From DAOTYH01 sp034435015 (GTDB lineage Bacteria > Chloroflexota > Anaerolineae > Aggregatilineales > UBA3940), in contig DAOTYH010000052.1 in assembly GCA_034435015.1 (NCBI GenBank), positions 27,100-91,099 of the forward strand: a DNA stretch of 64,000 nucleotides. Direction: 5' to 3'. Shown piece by piece: positions 31,735 to 40,884 of the stretch. Both the position numbers and the translations under genes were made by a program. Positions within the stretch are counted from its first letter, which is position 1. Each line of letters opens with the position of its first letter. The notes beneath the pieces were generated by a model. The model had not been told where the DNA came from. It did not search any database and was given only the letters and a program-made list of their open reading frames with translations.

Positions 31735-34700
31735 GACCCGCTTCTTCCGAATCATTCGATCCAGACCGGCGCAGACGGCGGGTCTGCTGGCGGTGATCAG
31801 CGCCCTGTCCCTGACCGCCCTTCACCCCTTGATGTTTGGAGCATTGCCCGCCAGCCCCGATGGGCCGCTCCATCTGTACCGGCTGGTGGCGCTGGATCAT
31901 GCCGTGCGGCATGGCCTGCTGTGGCCGCGCTACCTGCCGGGGATGCTGTATGGCTATGGTGTCCCTCTCTTCAACTACTATTCACCGCTGTATCTTTACC
32001 CCTCCGAGCTGTTCCGTCTGGCAGGCTTATCCTTCGTCAACTCACTGCTGGCGGGTCTGGCCTTGTATATGCTTCTAGGGGCGCTGGGCGCTTATCTGCT
32101 GGGGCGTGCATGGAATGGCCCGGTAGCAGGAATAGGAGTAGCAGGGGCATACCTCTATGCGCCTTATCTGCTCTACGAAGCGTTACGGCGCGGAGTGCTG
32201 GCGCAGTATGCCGCGCTGGCGATCCTGCCGTGGGTGTTATGGGCGTTCTGGCGGACAGCCAGACAGGGCCGGCGCCGGGACCTCCTGCTGGCGGTGATCT
32301 GCTACAGCCTGTTGATTTTGATGCATAACATCACCGCGCTGTACGGTACGGCCTTGCTGGCGGCCTGTTGCCTCTATTTGTGGTGGACCAGCCCCGATCC
32401 GCCGCGTGCCTTCCTGCGGCTGGCTGTTGCGTTGATCCTGCCGCTGGGACTGACTGCTTTTTTCTGGTTGCCCGCCCTGGCCGAGACAAGCTATGTCCAT
32501 ATCGAGCGTGTAACGCACTATGTGCCGGTGCTTGACTTTCACAACAACTTCCAGTCGCTGGGCGAGATATTCGCTCCCCCGTTGACGGCTGACCTGACAC
32601 AGCTTCATCCGCCGGTGCCACGCACGCTGGGCTGGCCTCAGATTACACTGGCCCTGCTGGGTCTCGCTTTGATCGTGTGGCCGGGCGCCGCATCCCCAGA
32701 TGAGCGCAAGAGGCTGTACGCTCCCTCTTTGCTGGCCTTGGGAGCGTTGGCGGGACTTATCTTTCTCGACACACGCGCCTCAGGCTGGATATGGCAGATC
32801 GTGCCGTTGATGCACTATATCCAGTTCCCGTGGCGGTTGCTTGGCCCTGCCAGCCTGTTGCTGGCGTTGCTGGCCGGCACGGGTGTTGTGATGGTTGCGC
32901 GGCGCATCCCCTGGGCGGCTGGACGGGCTGTCTGGGTAGCGGTGTGCCTGATCACCTTCATCGGCTACGGCCTGCCATGGTTGTACGGTGTCTATCTGCC
33001 GGACCAGCCAACCTCCATTGTGGATGCACAGAACTTTGAACGAGAAACAGGCTGGCTGGCCGGCACAGGTGAAGGGGAGTACGTCCCCCGCTGGACAACC
33101 GAACTGCCTGACCCCGCCCGTCTGATCGGCCTGTATGCACAGAATGAAGTCATCCCTCGACTGCAACCCAACCCGCAGATCAGCGTTGAGACGGCAGACT
33201 GGGGGCTGACTCGTGCCGCTCTGACTTTTACAGCCCGTACAGATACGACACTGGTCTTTGACTGGATATACTTCCCCGGCTGGTGGGCACGCCTTGACGG
33301 GGAGAAGGTGCTGATCGTACCTGCCAATCCGCAGGGATTGATCCGCGTTGATGTGCCGGCAGGGACCCATCAGTTGGAACTAGGTTTTGGCCTGACACCC
33401 CTCCGGCTGGGAGCGCTCATCGGCAGTGGCCTCTCGCTGGCATTGACAGCCGGAGCAATGATGCTTCCTATCTACCGATCAGGCCGAAGCGAGATGGAGG
33501 AGACCCCTCAAGCTCAAGTGTTAGGACAACGTTCGGCGGCGGCTGTGATGATTGCAACGGCGCTGGTCGGGGTGCTGATGTTCGCTGGAAAGGTCTTTCT
33601 GGTGGATAACCTTGAGACCCCTATCAAGCGGGAGCGGTTCGCCAATGGGTTGCAGGCAGGCTTGCAGACGCCCGTACAGGCCAATTTCAACCATGAGATC
33701 ACCCTGCTGGGCTGTGACCTGCCGAACAACCGGATCGCTTCGGGGAGTCCAACACGGCTGGCGCTGTACTGGCAGCTCTCAGGCGGGATGGTAAACGAGG
33801 ATTACTCCAGTGTGGTTTATCTGCGTGACGCGGCGGGTCACATTGTGTGGCAGACTATCTCTCAGCATCCCGGCGGCTACCCTACCACCGACTGGGTGCC
33901 CGGCTTCTATGTTCAGGAGCGGGTTACGTTGCAGGTCCCCTCTGGAACCCCGCCCGGAATATACACTATCGAGGTTGGGTTGTACTCGCATACGGCTGGC
34001 CGGAATCTCGATGTCTTTGATGCAGGCGGAAATCCGCTGGGGGTGACAGCCCCCATTGGGACGCTTGAAGTCACCCGTCCTCCGCGCCCTGCCCGGCTGA
34101 ATGATCTGGGGTATGAGCAAGGGTTCAATGCTCATCTGACAGACGATCTGACCTTTTTAGCCATGACTCCTCTGCCAGAGAACGGTGAGGTGGGCCAGCC
34201 ATTGGCTGTGATCTGGGCATGGCGGGCACGCTCGAATCTGCAACAGGTCTATCACGCCCGCCTGATCTGGCTGGATCAGAGCGGAGTAGTAGCGGCTTCT
34301 TCGCCGGCTGTGCCGCCGGCTACCGGCTACCCGACTGATCAATGGCGGCGGGGCGATGTGTGGCGGGGAGTCCATCTGCTGTATATCCCCGGCAGGCTGG
34401 AGCAGGGGACATATCAGGTCGCCGTTCAATTGACCGATGCCTCCGGCGGTCCGGTCGGGGAGTATTTTGTGATCGGAGAGATGGCAGTCAGCACGCCGGA
34501 GCGTCATTTCGAGGCGCCGCCAATGGCTGTTACAGCCAACACAGCTTGGGAGAATGGGATCGTTCTGCTGGGGTATGACCTGCCCCGCAGGCGGGTATCA
34601 CAGGGGGACGGCCTGCACCTGATCCTATACTGGCAACCCCAGAATGAAATCACGCAAAGCCTAACTGTGTTCGTCCACCTCTACGACAGCGAGGGGCATA

Positions 34701-34930
34701 TCGCCGCTCAGCAGGACCATATTCCGGTGAACGGCTCGCGTCCTACTGCCGGCTGGGCACCTGCTGAGGTCGTGAGCGATCCTTATTCGCTGTTTATCAG
34801 CTCGGATGTCCCCCCCGGACGCTATCATCTGCGGGTGGGCTGGTATGATGCTGTGACAGGTGTGCGGGTCCCCCTGACGGGCGGGGGTGACTTCTGGGCA
34901 CTGCCCGACACGATCACCGTGATACCTTGA
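31709..34930 (+). CDS. Large multi-membrane protein with ectodomain repeats (PTPS-related/YfhO-like)
   Basis: A 1073-residue protein. About 11 membrane segments fall in residues 20-450, with a first loop LHLYRLVALDHAVRHGLLWP and LFNYYSPLYLYPSEL, the layout of the '6-pyruvoyl-tetrahydropterin synthase-related' membrane family (PF10131), thought to be GT-C-like. A soluble part at about 450-560 and a further membrane segment near 570-620 follow. The C-terminal 420 residues contain beta-rich repeats, best seen at about 650-775 (ITLLGCDLPNNRIASG) and 945-1065 (IVLLGYDLPRRRVSQG), with a divergent unit between. It is probably an exported-glycan transferase or surface protein. The start overlaps the EthD-like gene. 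Confidence 0.75.
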   Translation: MTPPASRVRTRFFRIIRSRPAQTAGLLAVISALSLTALHPLMFGALPASPDGPLHLYRLVALDHAVRHGLLWPRYLPGMLYGYGVPLFNYYSPLYLYPSELFRLAGLSFVNSLLAGLALYMLLGALGAYLLGRAWNGPVAGIGVAGAYLYAPYLLYEALRRGVLAQYAALAILPWVLWAFWRTARQGRRRDLLLAVICYSLLILMHNITALYGTALLAACCLYLWWTSPDPPRAFLRLAVALILPLGLTAFFWLPALAETSYVHIERVTHYVPVLDFHNNFQSLGEIFAPPLTADLTQLHPPVPRTLGWPQITLALLGLALIVWPGAASPDERKRLYAPSLLALGALAGLIFLDTRASGWIWQIVPLMHYIQFPWRLLGPASLLLALLAGTGVVMVARRIPWAAGRAVWVAVCLITFIGYGLPWLYGVYLPDQPTSIVDAQNFERETGWLAGTGEGEYVPRWTTELPDPARLIGLYAQNEVIPRLQPNPQISVETADWGLTRAALTFTARTDTTLVFDWIYFPGWWARLDGEKVLIVPANPQGLIRVDVPAGTHQLELGFGLTPLRLGALIGSGLSLALTAGAMMLPIYRSGRSEMEETPQAQVLGQRSAAAVMIATALVGVLMFAGKVFLVDNLETPIKRERFANGLQAGLQTPVQANFNHEITLLGCDLPNNRIASGSPTRLALYWQLSGGMVNEDYSSVVYLRDAAGHIVWQTISQHPGGYPTTDWVPGFYVQERVTLQVPSGTPPGIYTIEVGLYSHTAGRNLDVFDAGGNPLGVTAPIGTLEVTRPPRPARLNDLGYEQGFNAHLTDDLTFLAMTPLPENGEVGQPLAVIWAWRARSNLQQVYHARLIWLDQSGVVAASSPAVPPATGYPTDQWRRGDVWRGVHLLYIPGRLEQGTYQVAVQLTDASGGPVGEYFVIGEMAVSTPERHFEAPPMAVTANTAWENGIVLLGYDLPRRRVSQGDGLHLILYWQPQNEITQSLTVFVHLYDSEGHIAAQQDHIPVNGSRPTAGWAPAEVVSDPYSLFISSDVPPGRYHLRVGWYDAVTGVRVPLTGGGDFWALPDTITVIP

Positions 34931-34954
34931 CCCCTGCGCCTGCCCCGCAGGAGG

Positions 34955-35911
34955 CTACAGGAACGAGTATAACTGCGCCGGTCGAACAGGCTCTTCCCCT
35001 TCGCCCTTATAGACAGCCTGCATCCATCGGATTGTTCTGGGGATGCCTTCAGCCAGCCTGACCTCGCACCTGTGATCGAGGTCGCGGATTGCTTTGGTAA
35101 GGTCCACCTTCTTGTCTTTGGTCGTGAATGGCTCTCCCTCGACGTACTCAACCAGACGGTCATCCTTGCCGAGGTAATTCAGAATCAGGTCAGAGACCTG
35201 CTTCATGTCGTGGTATTCATCCCCGCCGATGTTATAGACCTCGCCCGGCTGGAAGTTGTTGATGATGTTGGCCAGAGTGCGGACGGTGTCGGTTACATAG
35301 GTCGAGGTACGGTGATGCCCTAGATATACCCTGTAGGGCATATCGTGGAGAGCATGGTAGATGAACTTGCAGATCGCACTGCGGTATGTGCTGTAATACT
35401 CGCCGGGGCCGTAGGTGTTGAACAGGCGTACCCGGACTGTCTCCGTGCCGAACTGGGCGGCAGAGTTCATGATCTGTAGCTCGCCTACCCACTTGGTGAT
35501 GGCGTAGTCGTTGAGTTGTCGGACTTCATATTTGTCCATCACATCCTCTGACATGACCCCGTCCCAGTCACCGTAAACCTCGGACGAACTGAAGAAGATC
35601 ATGCGGAACTTGTATCGTTCCTGAAGCCTCAGCAGGTTCTTGGTCCCGATCACGTTACTACGCCAGAGGGTGTCGTAAAAGTCCTCGCCGTTCCAGCGGC
35701 CAAACTCAGCCGCCAGATGATACACATAGTCATACTGATTGGCCTCAAAGACGCGCTGAAGCTGATAGAAGCTCCCCACGTCACAGCGATGGTAGAAAGG
35801 ATCATGATGATGGGGGAGATCAAGCACGTGTACCTCATGGCCGCGTTTCCGCAACTCAAGCACCAACACGTGCCCGACTGTCCCCAGTCCTCCGGTAGCT
35901 AGAATCTTCAT
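34955..35911 (-). CDS. NAD-dependent sugar epimerase/dehydratase (SDR)
   Basis: A 318-residue SDR enzyme for nucleotide sugars. It has the Rossmann glycine motif TGGLGTVG near residue 6, a catalytic tyrosine and lysine in YAITK, and FFSSSEVYGDWDGV. The RLFNTYGPGEYYSTYRSAIC segment is typical of UDP-sugar 4-epimerases and decarboxylases. The ATG at 35911 has GAGGAAA before it and gives MKILATGG; the longer frame to 35959 would overlap the flippase gene. It is the last gene in the minus-strand polysaccharide cluster. Its exact sugar is not readable. Confidence 0.9.
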   Translation of the reverse strand: MKILATGGLGTVGHVLVLELRKRGHEVHVLDLPHHHDPFYHRCDVGSFYQLQRVFEANQYDYVYHLAAEFGRWNGEDFYDTLWRSNVIGTKNLLRLQERYKFRMIFFSSSEVYGDWDGVMSEDVMDKYEVRQLNDYAITKWVGELQIMNSAAQFGTETVRVRLFNTYGPGEYYSTYRSAICKFIYHALHDMPYRVYLGHHRTSTYVTDTVRTLANIINNFQPGEVYNIGGDEYHDMKQVSDLILNYLGKDDRLVEYVEGEPFTTKDKKVDLTKAIRDLDHRCEVRLAEGIPRTIRWMQAVYKGEGEEPVRPAQLYSFL

Positions 35912-35946
35912 GCGTTTTCCTCGATCTGATGTGCTCTCGATTTGGT

Positions 35947-37323
35947 TCACGACCGCCAAGTATCCCCCCTCCGGCCATAAATATCAAGCAGTGACAGCCC
36001 CAGACGCGGCATGGCGTACACCACTATCATGAGGATCATCACCCCCATGATGATATCAAAGGTCAGGGCGGCTCCTACAGCGCCCAAGTAATGGATGAAC
36101 GGTATTAACAGCGCAATCCTTAGCAGGATCGTGGCGATGCTGTAGTAGGTGACGATGGGCAGTTTGTTCTGAGCCATTGCCATCGGGCGTACCCAGCGGA
36201 AGACGCTGTCCAGCACGACGCCAAAGCCGAGAATACGGATCAAAAGAGCGACGGGCGCGTAGGCCTCGCCGTAGAAAAGCCATACCAGCCAGTCAGCGGT
36301 GACGATCAGGAACAGCCAGCAGGCTGAGCTGACGGCAAGGCTGATCAGTGAGAACCGCCTGATCAGGGATTTGCTCCGCTTGGTATCCTGACGTGCCCAC
36401 GCTTCATTCAACTCCGGGTAGATCACGCTGATGGCGGGCACAGTCGGGATGGCGATCAGGGTGGCCGCGTTGTGCGCGATGTTGAAGTAACTCACCTCGG
36501 CGGCAGTGCGCAGTGCTCCCAGCAGAAGCACATCTACATTAGCTGAGATCGCTTTGAGTGAGGCGATCACGCTGGTGTGAAATGCAAACGGCAGGAACTG
36601 CCGCCAAGCTCCTATATAATCGGCCCGGCCTATTTTCCCTTCCAGCCGCCCGATATTTGAGATCAACAGCCACAACCCGACCACGGCCCACAGCACAAAC
36701 GAGAAGGCTGAAACGATAACATATCCCCACATCACAGCCACAAGGCCGTGAGGGGCCAGCAGAGTCAGCGTGATCGTGCGGCACAGGCTGATCAGGATCA
36801 TGCCGGAGGCCAGCAGGTTAAAGCGCTTATAGACGTTGACCAGTGCTGTGAAGGATTCCTCCAGTGTGGAGAAGGGGATGGTAAGGAGATAGATCAGCAC
36901 CAGCCGGCGTACTAGTTCGGGTTCGGGATACAGGCGTGCAGAGAGGGGAGCTATGATGGCTGACACAAGCAAGGTGGCCAGCATAAGGGCTATATCGGCG
37001 CTGACACCTACGTAGAAGAATGAGACCGCCTCACGTCGTTCCTCCCGCGCCAGCGCGTTGCCCACAAAACGGACTATCCCCTCACCGACGCGGATGTCGA
37101 GAAAGTTGACAATTGTGCCAACAATGGTATAGGCAATGATCACCAGCCCATAGTTGGTCGGCCCCAGCAGGCGGGCCAGAACAAACGAGGTCACCATAGC
37201 AAGTGCTGTTGTCACCCAGTTGGCGATCAACAGCATCGAAGAGTGACGCGCTATACGGCTCTGTATGACACGTTTAGCCAGAGCTTTAGCCTGTTGTATC
37301 ACTGGAGGTATCTCCCCCTGCAT
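35947..37323 (-). CDS. Polysaccharide flippase (Wzx/MVF-type)
   Basis: A 458-residue integral membrane protein with about 12-14 hydrophobic segments and few charges. The N-terminal ANWVTTALAMVTSFVLARLL with GPTNYGLVIIAY is the classic start of oligosaccharide flippases of the MOP superfamily, which move lipid-linked repeat units across the membrane. It lies between three glycosyltransferase genes and a sugar epimerase in the same direction, 29 bases from the neighbouring glycosyltransferase. The substrate is presumably the glycan built by those transferases. ATG at 37323. Confidence 0.93.
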   Translation of the reverse strand: MQGEIPPVIQQAKALAKRVIQSRIARHSSMLLIANWVTTALAMVTSFVLARLLGPTNYGLVIIAYTIVGTIVNFLDIRVGEGIVRFVGNALAREERREAVSFFYVGVSADIALMLATLLVSAIIAPLSARLYPEPELVRRLVLIYLLTIPFSTLEESFTALVNVYKRFNLLASGMILISLCRTITLTLLAPHGLVAVMWGYVIVSAFSFVLWAVVGLWLLISNIGRLEGKIGRADYIGAWRQFLPFAFHTSVIASLKAISANVDVLLLGALRTAAEVSYFNIAHNAATLIAIPTVPAISVIYPELNEAWARQDTKRSKSLIRRFSLISLAVSSACWLFLIVTADWLVWLFYGEAYAPVALLIRILGFGVVLDSVFRWVRPMAMAQNKLPIVTYYSIATILLRIALLIPFIHYLGAVGAALTFDIIMGVMILMIVVYAMPRLGLSLLDIYGRRGDTWRS

Positions 37324-37352
37324 ACCGAATGCGCATCATAGCTGTCCCTTCG

Positions 37353-38564
37353 TCACTCTCTGAGAATCATCTCTACGATCCGTCGGGCGCGTGCCTCCCA
37401 TGTATAGGCCTGCACATCCTCCTGCGCCTGCCTTGCCAGCCGCCTGCCTAGTTCCGGATCATCCCGCAGGCGCCGCAGAGCCTCCGCCAGCGCTTCTGGG
37501 TCGCCGGGCGGAACAAGCAGGCCGTTCCTGCCGTCGCGGATGATCTCAGCAGTGGATGGCAGATCAGTGGCCGCCAGCGGACTGCCGGAGGCCATGTACT
37601 CAAACAGCTTGAGCGGCGAGGTGTAATAGGCAAAGAACTCGTTGTAGGGTGAGACAATGGTGCATACATCGAAGGCCCGCAGATAGGCCGGCACATCGGC
37701 AGGCGGTACTTGCCCGGCATATAGGATCAGGTCAGGGGAAAAACCCTGCCTGACCAGCCGCTCCCGCAGGCGTTCTACCCGTTCGGCGGGGCCTCCGACC
37801 AGTCCCAGCCGGGTTGGCCCCTCGCGGCTCAGCGCGGCGACTGCCTCCCCCAGCACATCGAGGCCCTTATCTCCCCCTACCGACTCGAAACGGCCTGCGT
37901 ACCCTACGATGAAGTCATCAGCCGGCCAGCCCAGCCGTGACCGCCAGTAAGCCCGATCCCCTTCAATGGCAAACCGTGCCGGTCGGAAGCCGTCATGCGC
38001 TGTCAACAGCCGCTCTGGCGGCACACCCATCGAAGCGTACCGCTCGCGCAAATGCTCCGTGATCACGATTGTCCCGCCGATCCGCTGGGCTAGCGCCTTC
38101 CGCAGGGACAACCCCGCCCGCGTGGAAGGGAAGGTGTGTGCCTCGAAGAACAATTGCCGCGCCCGATGCGGCCATCGCCTTGCGATCAGGTAGAGCGAGA
38201 GAGGATCGCGTGAGTAGATGACCGCATCGCCTTCGCCGGCCAGACGGGTAAGCAGTGACAGGTTGAACGTCGGGATGAGCAGCGCCGCCGCCAGATGGGT
38301 GTACAACCCGGCCAGCGTTCTCGGCATCTTCTCGGCCAGAGGGTAAATGTTCAAGCCGGCCAACTGCTCGGCCCGAAAGAGGCGTTCTACACCGTAGTAG
38401 CCCCAGATGTCCTCAGTGTGCAGGCCGGCGGGATTGCGGTGTCTCCGATACAGCAGGGTGACCTCTACGCCGAGCTGGGCAAAAGCCTCGCACATCTGGA
38501 CGATCTGGTAGGGGTGAGCCTTCTCGCTGGGAATACGGGCCGTGGTGGTGTAGATCAGTCTCAT
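37353..38564 (-). CDS. Glycosyltransferase family 4
   Basis: A 403-residue GT-B fold transferase. The N-terminal YTTTARIPSEKAHPYQIVQM is a GT4-type opening; the C-terminal domain has AGRFESVGGDKGLDVLGEAV, the donor-binding SPYNEFFAYYTSPLKLFEYM with the E-x7-E pair, and PLAATDLPSTAEI. It adds a sugar from a nucleotide donor to the growing glycan on the cytoplasmic side. Its ATG overlaps the next gene's end by four bases, so the three transferases are translationally coupled. The donor cannot be told. Confidence 0.93.
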   Translation of the reverse strand: MRLIYTTTARIPSEKAHPYQIVQMCEAFAQLGVEVTLLYRRHRNPAGLHTEDIWGYYGVERLFRAEQLAGLNIYPLAEKMPRTLAGLYTHLAAALLIPTFNLSLLTRLAGEGDAVIYSRDPLSLYLIARRWPHRARQLFFEAHTFPSTRAGLSLRKALAQRIGGTIVITEHLRERYASMGVPPERLLTAHDGFRPARFAIEGDRAYWRSRLGWPADDFIVGYAGRFESVGGDKGLDVLGEAVAALSREGPTRLGLVGGPAERVERLRERLVRQGFSPDLILYAGQVPPADVPAYLRAFDVCTIVSPYNEFFAYYTSPLKLFEYMASGSPLAATDLPSTAEIIRDGRNGLLVPPGDPEALAEALRRLRDDPELGRRLARQAQEDVQAYTWEARARRIVEMILRE

Positions 38565-39649
38565 CGCTCTCTATGCCCTCTGGTCTCGTGCCGGCTGATG
38601 ACCTCTTCGAACACGGCTGTCAGTTTGTCCATTAAACCGTCAAGGCTGTATTCTGCCTGCACTCGTAGGGCTAGTTTCCTGCCCAGCGCAAGCCGTGCCT
38701 CTGGCGGTTGGCTCAACAGGCCGGCTATGCGGTCGGCGATCTGATCGGGGTCAAGCGTTTCGCACCACAGGGCGGCGGCCTCTTCTCCCAGCAACGGCAG
38801 GAAGGTCTGGTTATGGACGATGACAGGCACGCCGCTGGCCATGCTCTCCAGCACGGCCTTGTCTAACCCGCCGGTAGGACACAGGTTGACGGTCAGGGCG
38901 GCACGCTGATACAGGGCAGGGATGTCCGCATGGGGCACTGCCCCTAGAAAGGAGACCCGTCCCTCGACCCCCAGTTCGCGTGCCAGCGCGTAAAGGGCGG
39001 AGGGATGGTCTGGATTTTCAGGCGTCTCGCCGCCGGCGATGGCAAACCGGACGTCCTCGAAGCCGGGGCGGCTGGCCAGCCGCGCGGCGGCCCTCAGCAA
39101 GGCGTCATGATTTTTGATCGGCGAGAGCCGTCCGACAGACAGGATCAAGCGTTCGGGGCTGGGATGGTCAGCAGGGCGAAACTGCGAGAGGTCAATGCCG
39201 TGCCCTAGGATGGTCACCTTGCGGCTGGGCAGGGTGAAGCTTTCCGGTGAGGCTGTCACCACCCGGTCGGCCAGCGCGTGGGCAAGACGCAGTTCAAGGC
39301 TGACGTTCCGATGGACAAACCACAACACCTGCGGTTTGTTGAACAGCTTGGCGTAGGGGGCGGCTACCCATGTATAGCGCGGCGTCATGTGGGTAAAAAT
39401 CACGTCTGTATGAGGCACAGTACGAGCCAGCGCACGGTTGAACTCCCACAGCTCCCGAAGGCGGCTGTATCCGCGTTCCTTGCCCATAGACTGGACGGTT
39501 ACATTTTCCGGCAGGCTGGCCTGACCCCGTTCCAGCGTGATCACGTCAACCTGCGCCACCCGTGCCGCTAGTGCTCGTACCCAGTTCAGGATAAATGCCC
39601 TGAGCCAGTCGCGTTCATCGAGTTGCTGGACAAGCATCAGCACACGCAT
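38561..39649 (-). CDS. Glycosyltransferase family 4
   Basis: A 362-residue GT-B fold transferase. LILSVGRLSPIKNHDALLRA is the standard start of the C-terminal domain, followed by ARELGVEGRVSFLGAVPHAD and the donor site NLCPTGGLDKAVLESMASGV. It is flanked by two other GT4 genes with a one-base overlap at one end and four at the other. Predicted cytoplasmic, acting on a lipid-linked glycan. Substrates are not known. Confidence 0.92.
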   Translation of the reverse strand: MRVLMLVQQLDERDWLRAFILNWVRALAARVAQVDVITLERGQASLPENVTVQSMGKERGYSRLRELWEFNRALARTVPHTDVIFTHMTPRYTWVAAPYAKLFNKPQVLWFVHRNVSLELRLAHALADRVVTASPESFTLPSRKVTILGHGIDLSQFRPADHPSPERLILSVGRLSPIKNHDALLRAAARLASRPGFEDVRFAIAGGETPENPDHPSALYALARELGVEGRVSFLGAVPHADIPALYQRAALTVNLCPTGGLDKAVLESMASGVPVIVHNQTFLPLLGEEAAALWCETLDPDQIADRIAGLLSQPPEARLALGRKLALRVQAEYSLDGLMDKLTAVFEEVISRHETRGHRER

Positions 39650-40782
39650 CAGGCCTGCCCCCTGAGGCGATGGACTAAATCCTGATAGCCGTGTGCATAG
39701 GCCGCGATGACGCTGTCGGCATCGAACCCCTGCACCGATTGGCGTCCCGCCTCTGCCATCTGCCGTCTGAGGGTCTCGTCTGCTAACAGCAGGCAGATTT
39801 TGTCTGCCAGTTCGCGGGCATCCCAGTGGAACAGGAGGCCGTTTTGCCTGTCAATGATCAGCTCGCGCATCAGGCCGACTGGAGTAGAGATGACGGGCAC
39901 GCCGCAGGCCATCGCCTCGACTGCCACACGCGGGCCGCCCTCAGCGGTTGAGGCACATACCAGCATGGCGGACTGGTTGTACAGACGGGCTACGTCCTCC
40001 GGGCGGGGCAGACGTTCGATCAGCGTGACGGCGTCTTCCAGCTTGAGGGCGGTGATGCGTTTTTCCAGCGCCCCCCTCAAAGGCCCCCGCCCCAGAATAC
40101 ACAATCGGATGGACGGGCAGGCACGGCGTGCCAGCGCCAGGGCGTCGAGGATCATGAACAGCCCTTTGTTCGCGGCCAGCCGTCCAACGAACAGCACCTC
40201 GAAACGGCGGGTCTCGTCAGGCAGAGGGTGGAATATGTCAAAGTCCATGTAGATCGCGGGGAGTATCAGTATCTTTTCTTCCGGCACGCCCAGCCGCCGC
40301 AGAAACTCCGGCATCTCAACCCGATTCATGACCCGGAAGCCCGCCGCACTGCCCCGCACAGCTCGGATGTAATACTCTGCCGCAAGGCGATAGATTCTTT
40401 CACGGGTTGTTGCGGCTCGCGGATAGCCCTCAACGTGGAGTATCTCGCTCACGTAGGGGATGCCTGAATGGCGGGAGAGCCATCGTGCCCCTGTGCCGTT
40501 GTAAAAAAGGCCGAAGTCGTGGCTGGTGATCAGGGCGTATGCCCGCTCGGCGATCAGTGCCCTTCCTTGTCGAAGGATGAACCAAGGCTGGAGTATCTTG
40601 TGCCAGGGCGAGGGATGGATATACACGTTCCCGTAGATCGTTCGGGCTGAGGCGCCTGGCGCACGCGGGCAGAGGATGTCAATCCGATCCCAGTGCTTGC
40701 AGAAGCGGCTTAGCATCTGGCTGAAAGCGCCCTCGTAACCCTGCGCAATTGTCGAGTCACCGCTGAGCATCAGGAGATTCAT
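39649..40782 (-). CDS. Glycosyltransferase family 4
   Basis: A 377-residue GT-B fold transferase, first of the three coupled genes. LFVGRLAANKGLFMILDALA opens the C-terminal domain, and CASTAEGGPRVAVEAMACGV is the donor-binding region with its conserved glutamates. Its stop overlaps the next gene's start by one base. A 102-base gap with a GC hairpin (40807-40828) separates it from the UDP-sugar dehydrogenase upstream, so it may start a separate transcript or be read through. Confidence 0.92.
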   Translation of the reverse strand: MNLLMLSGDSTIAQGYEGAFSQMLSRFCKHWDRIDILCPRAPGASARTIYGNVYIHPSPWHKILQPWFILRQGRALIAERAYALITSHDFGLFYNGTGARWLSRHSGIPYVSEILHVEGYPRAATTRERIYRLAAEYYIRAVRGSAAGFRVMNRVEMPEFLRRLGVPEEKILILPAIYMDFDIFHPLPDETRRFEVLFVGRLAANKGLFMILDALALARRACPSIRLCILGRGPLRGALEKRITALKLEDAVTLIERLPRPEDVARLYNQSAMLVCASTAEGGPRVAVEAMACGVPVISTPVGLMRELIIDRQNGLLFHWDARELADKICLLLADETLRRQMAEAGRQSVQGFDADSVIAAYAHGYQDLVHRLRGQA

Positions 40783-40806
40783 GGCTTCGAAGCACCCTTC
40801 ATGACA

Positions 40807-40828
40807 GAGGGCGCAGGGATGCGCCCTC
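40807..40828. terminator. GC hairpin dividing the polysaccharide cluster
   Basis: GAGGGCGCA (40807-40815) pairs with TGCGCCCTC (40820-40828), loop GGGA. A second stem, AAGGCGG/CGCCCTT-like (40834-40852), lies beside it. No U tract is seen. Together they may reduce expression of the glycosyltransferases relative to the dehydrogenase. Confidence 0.45.
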
Positions 40829-40884
40829 CTTACAAGGCGGGATATTCGCCCTTTTGTGCCTTGAGGCTTAAAAAACGGCGGCTC

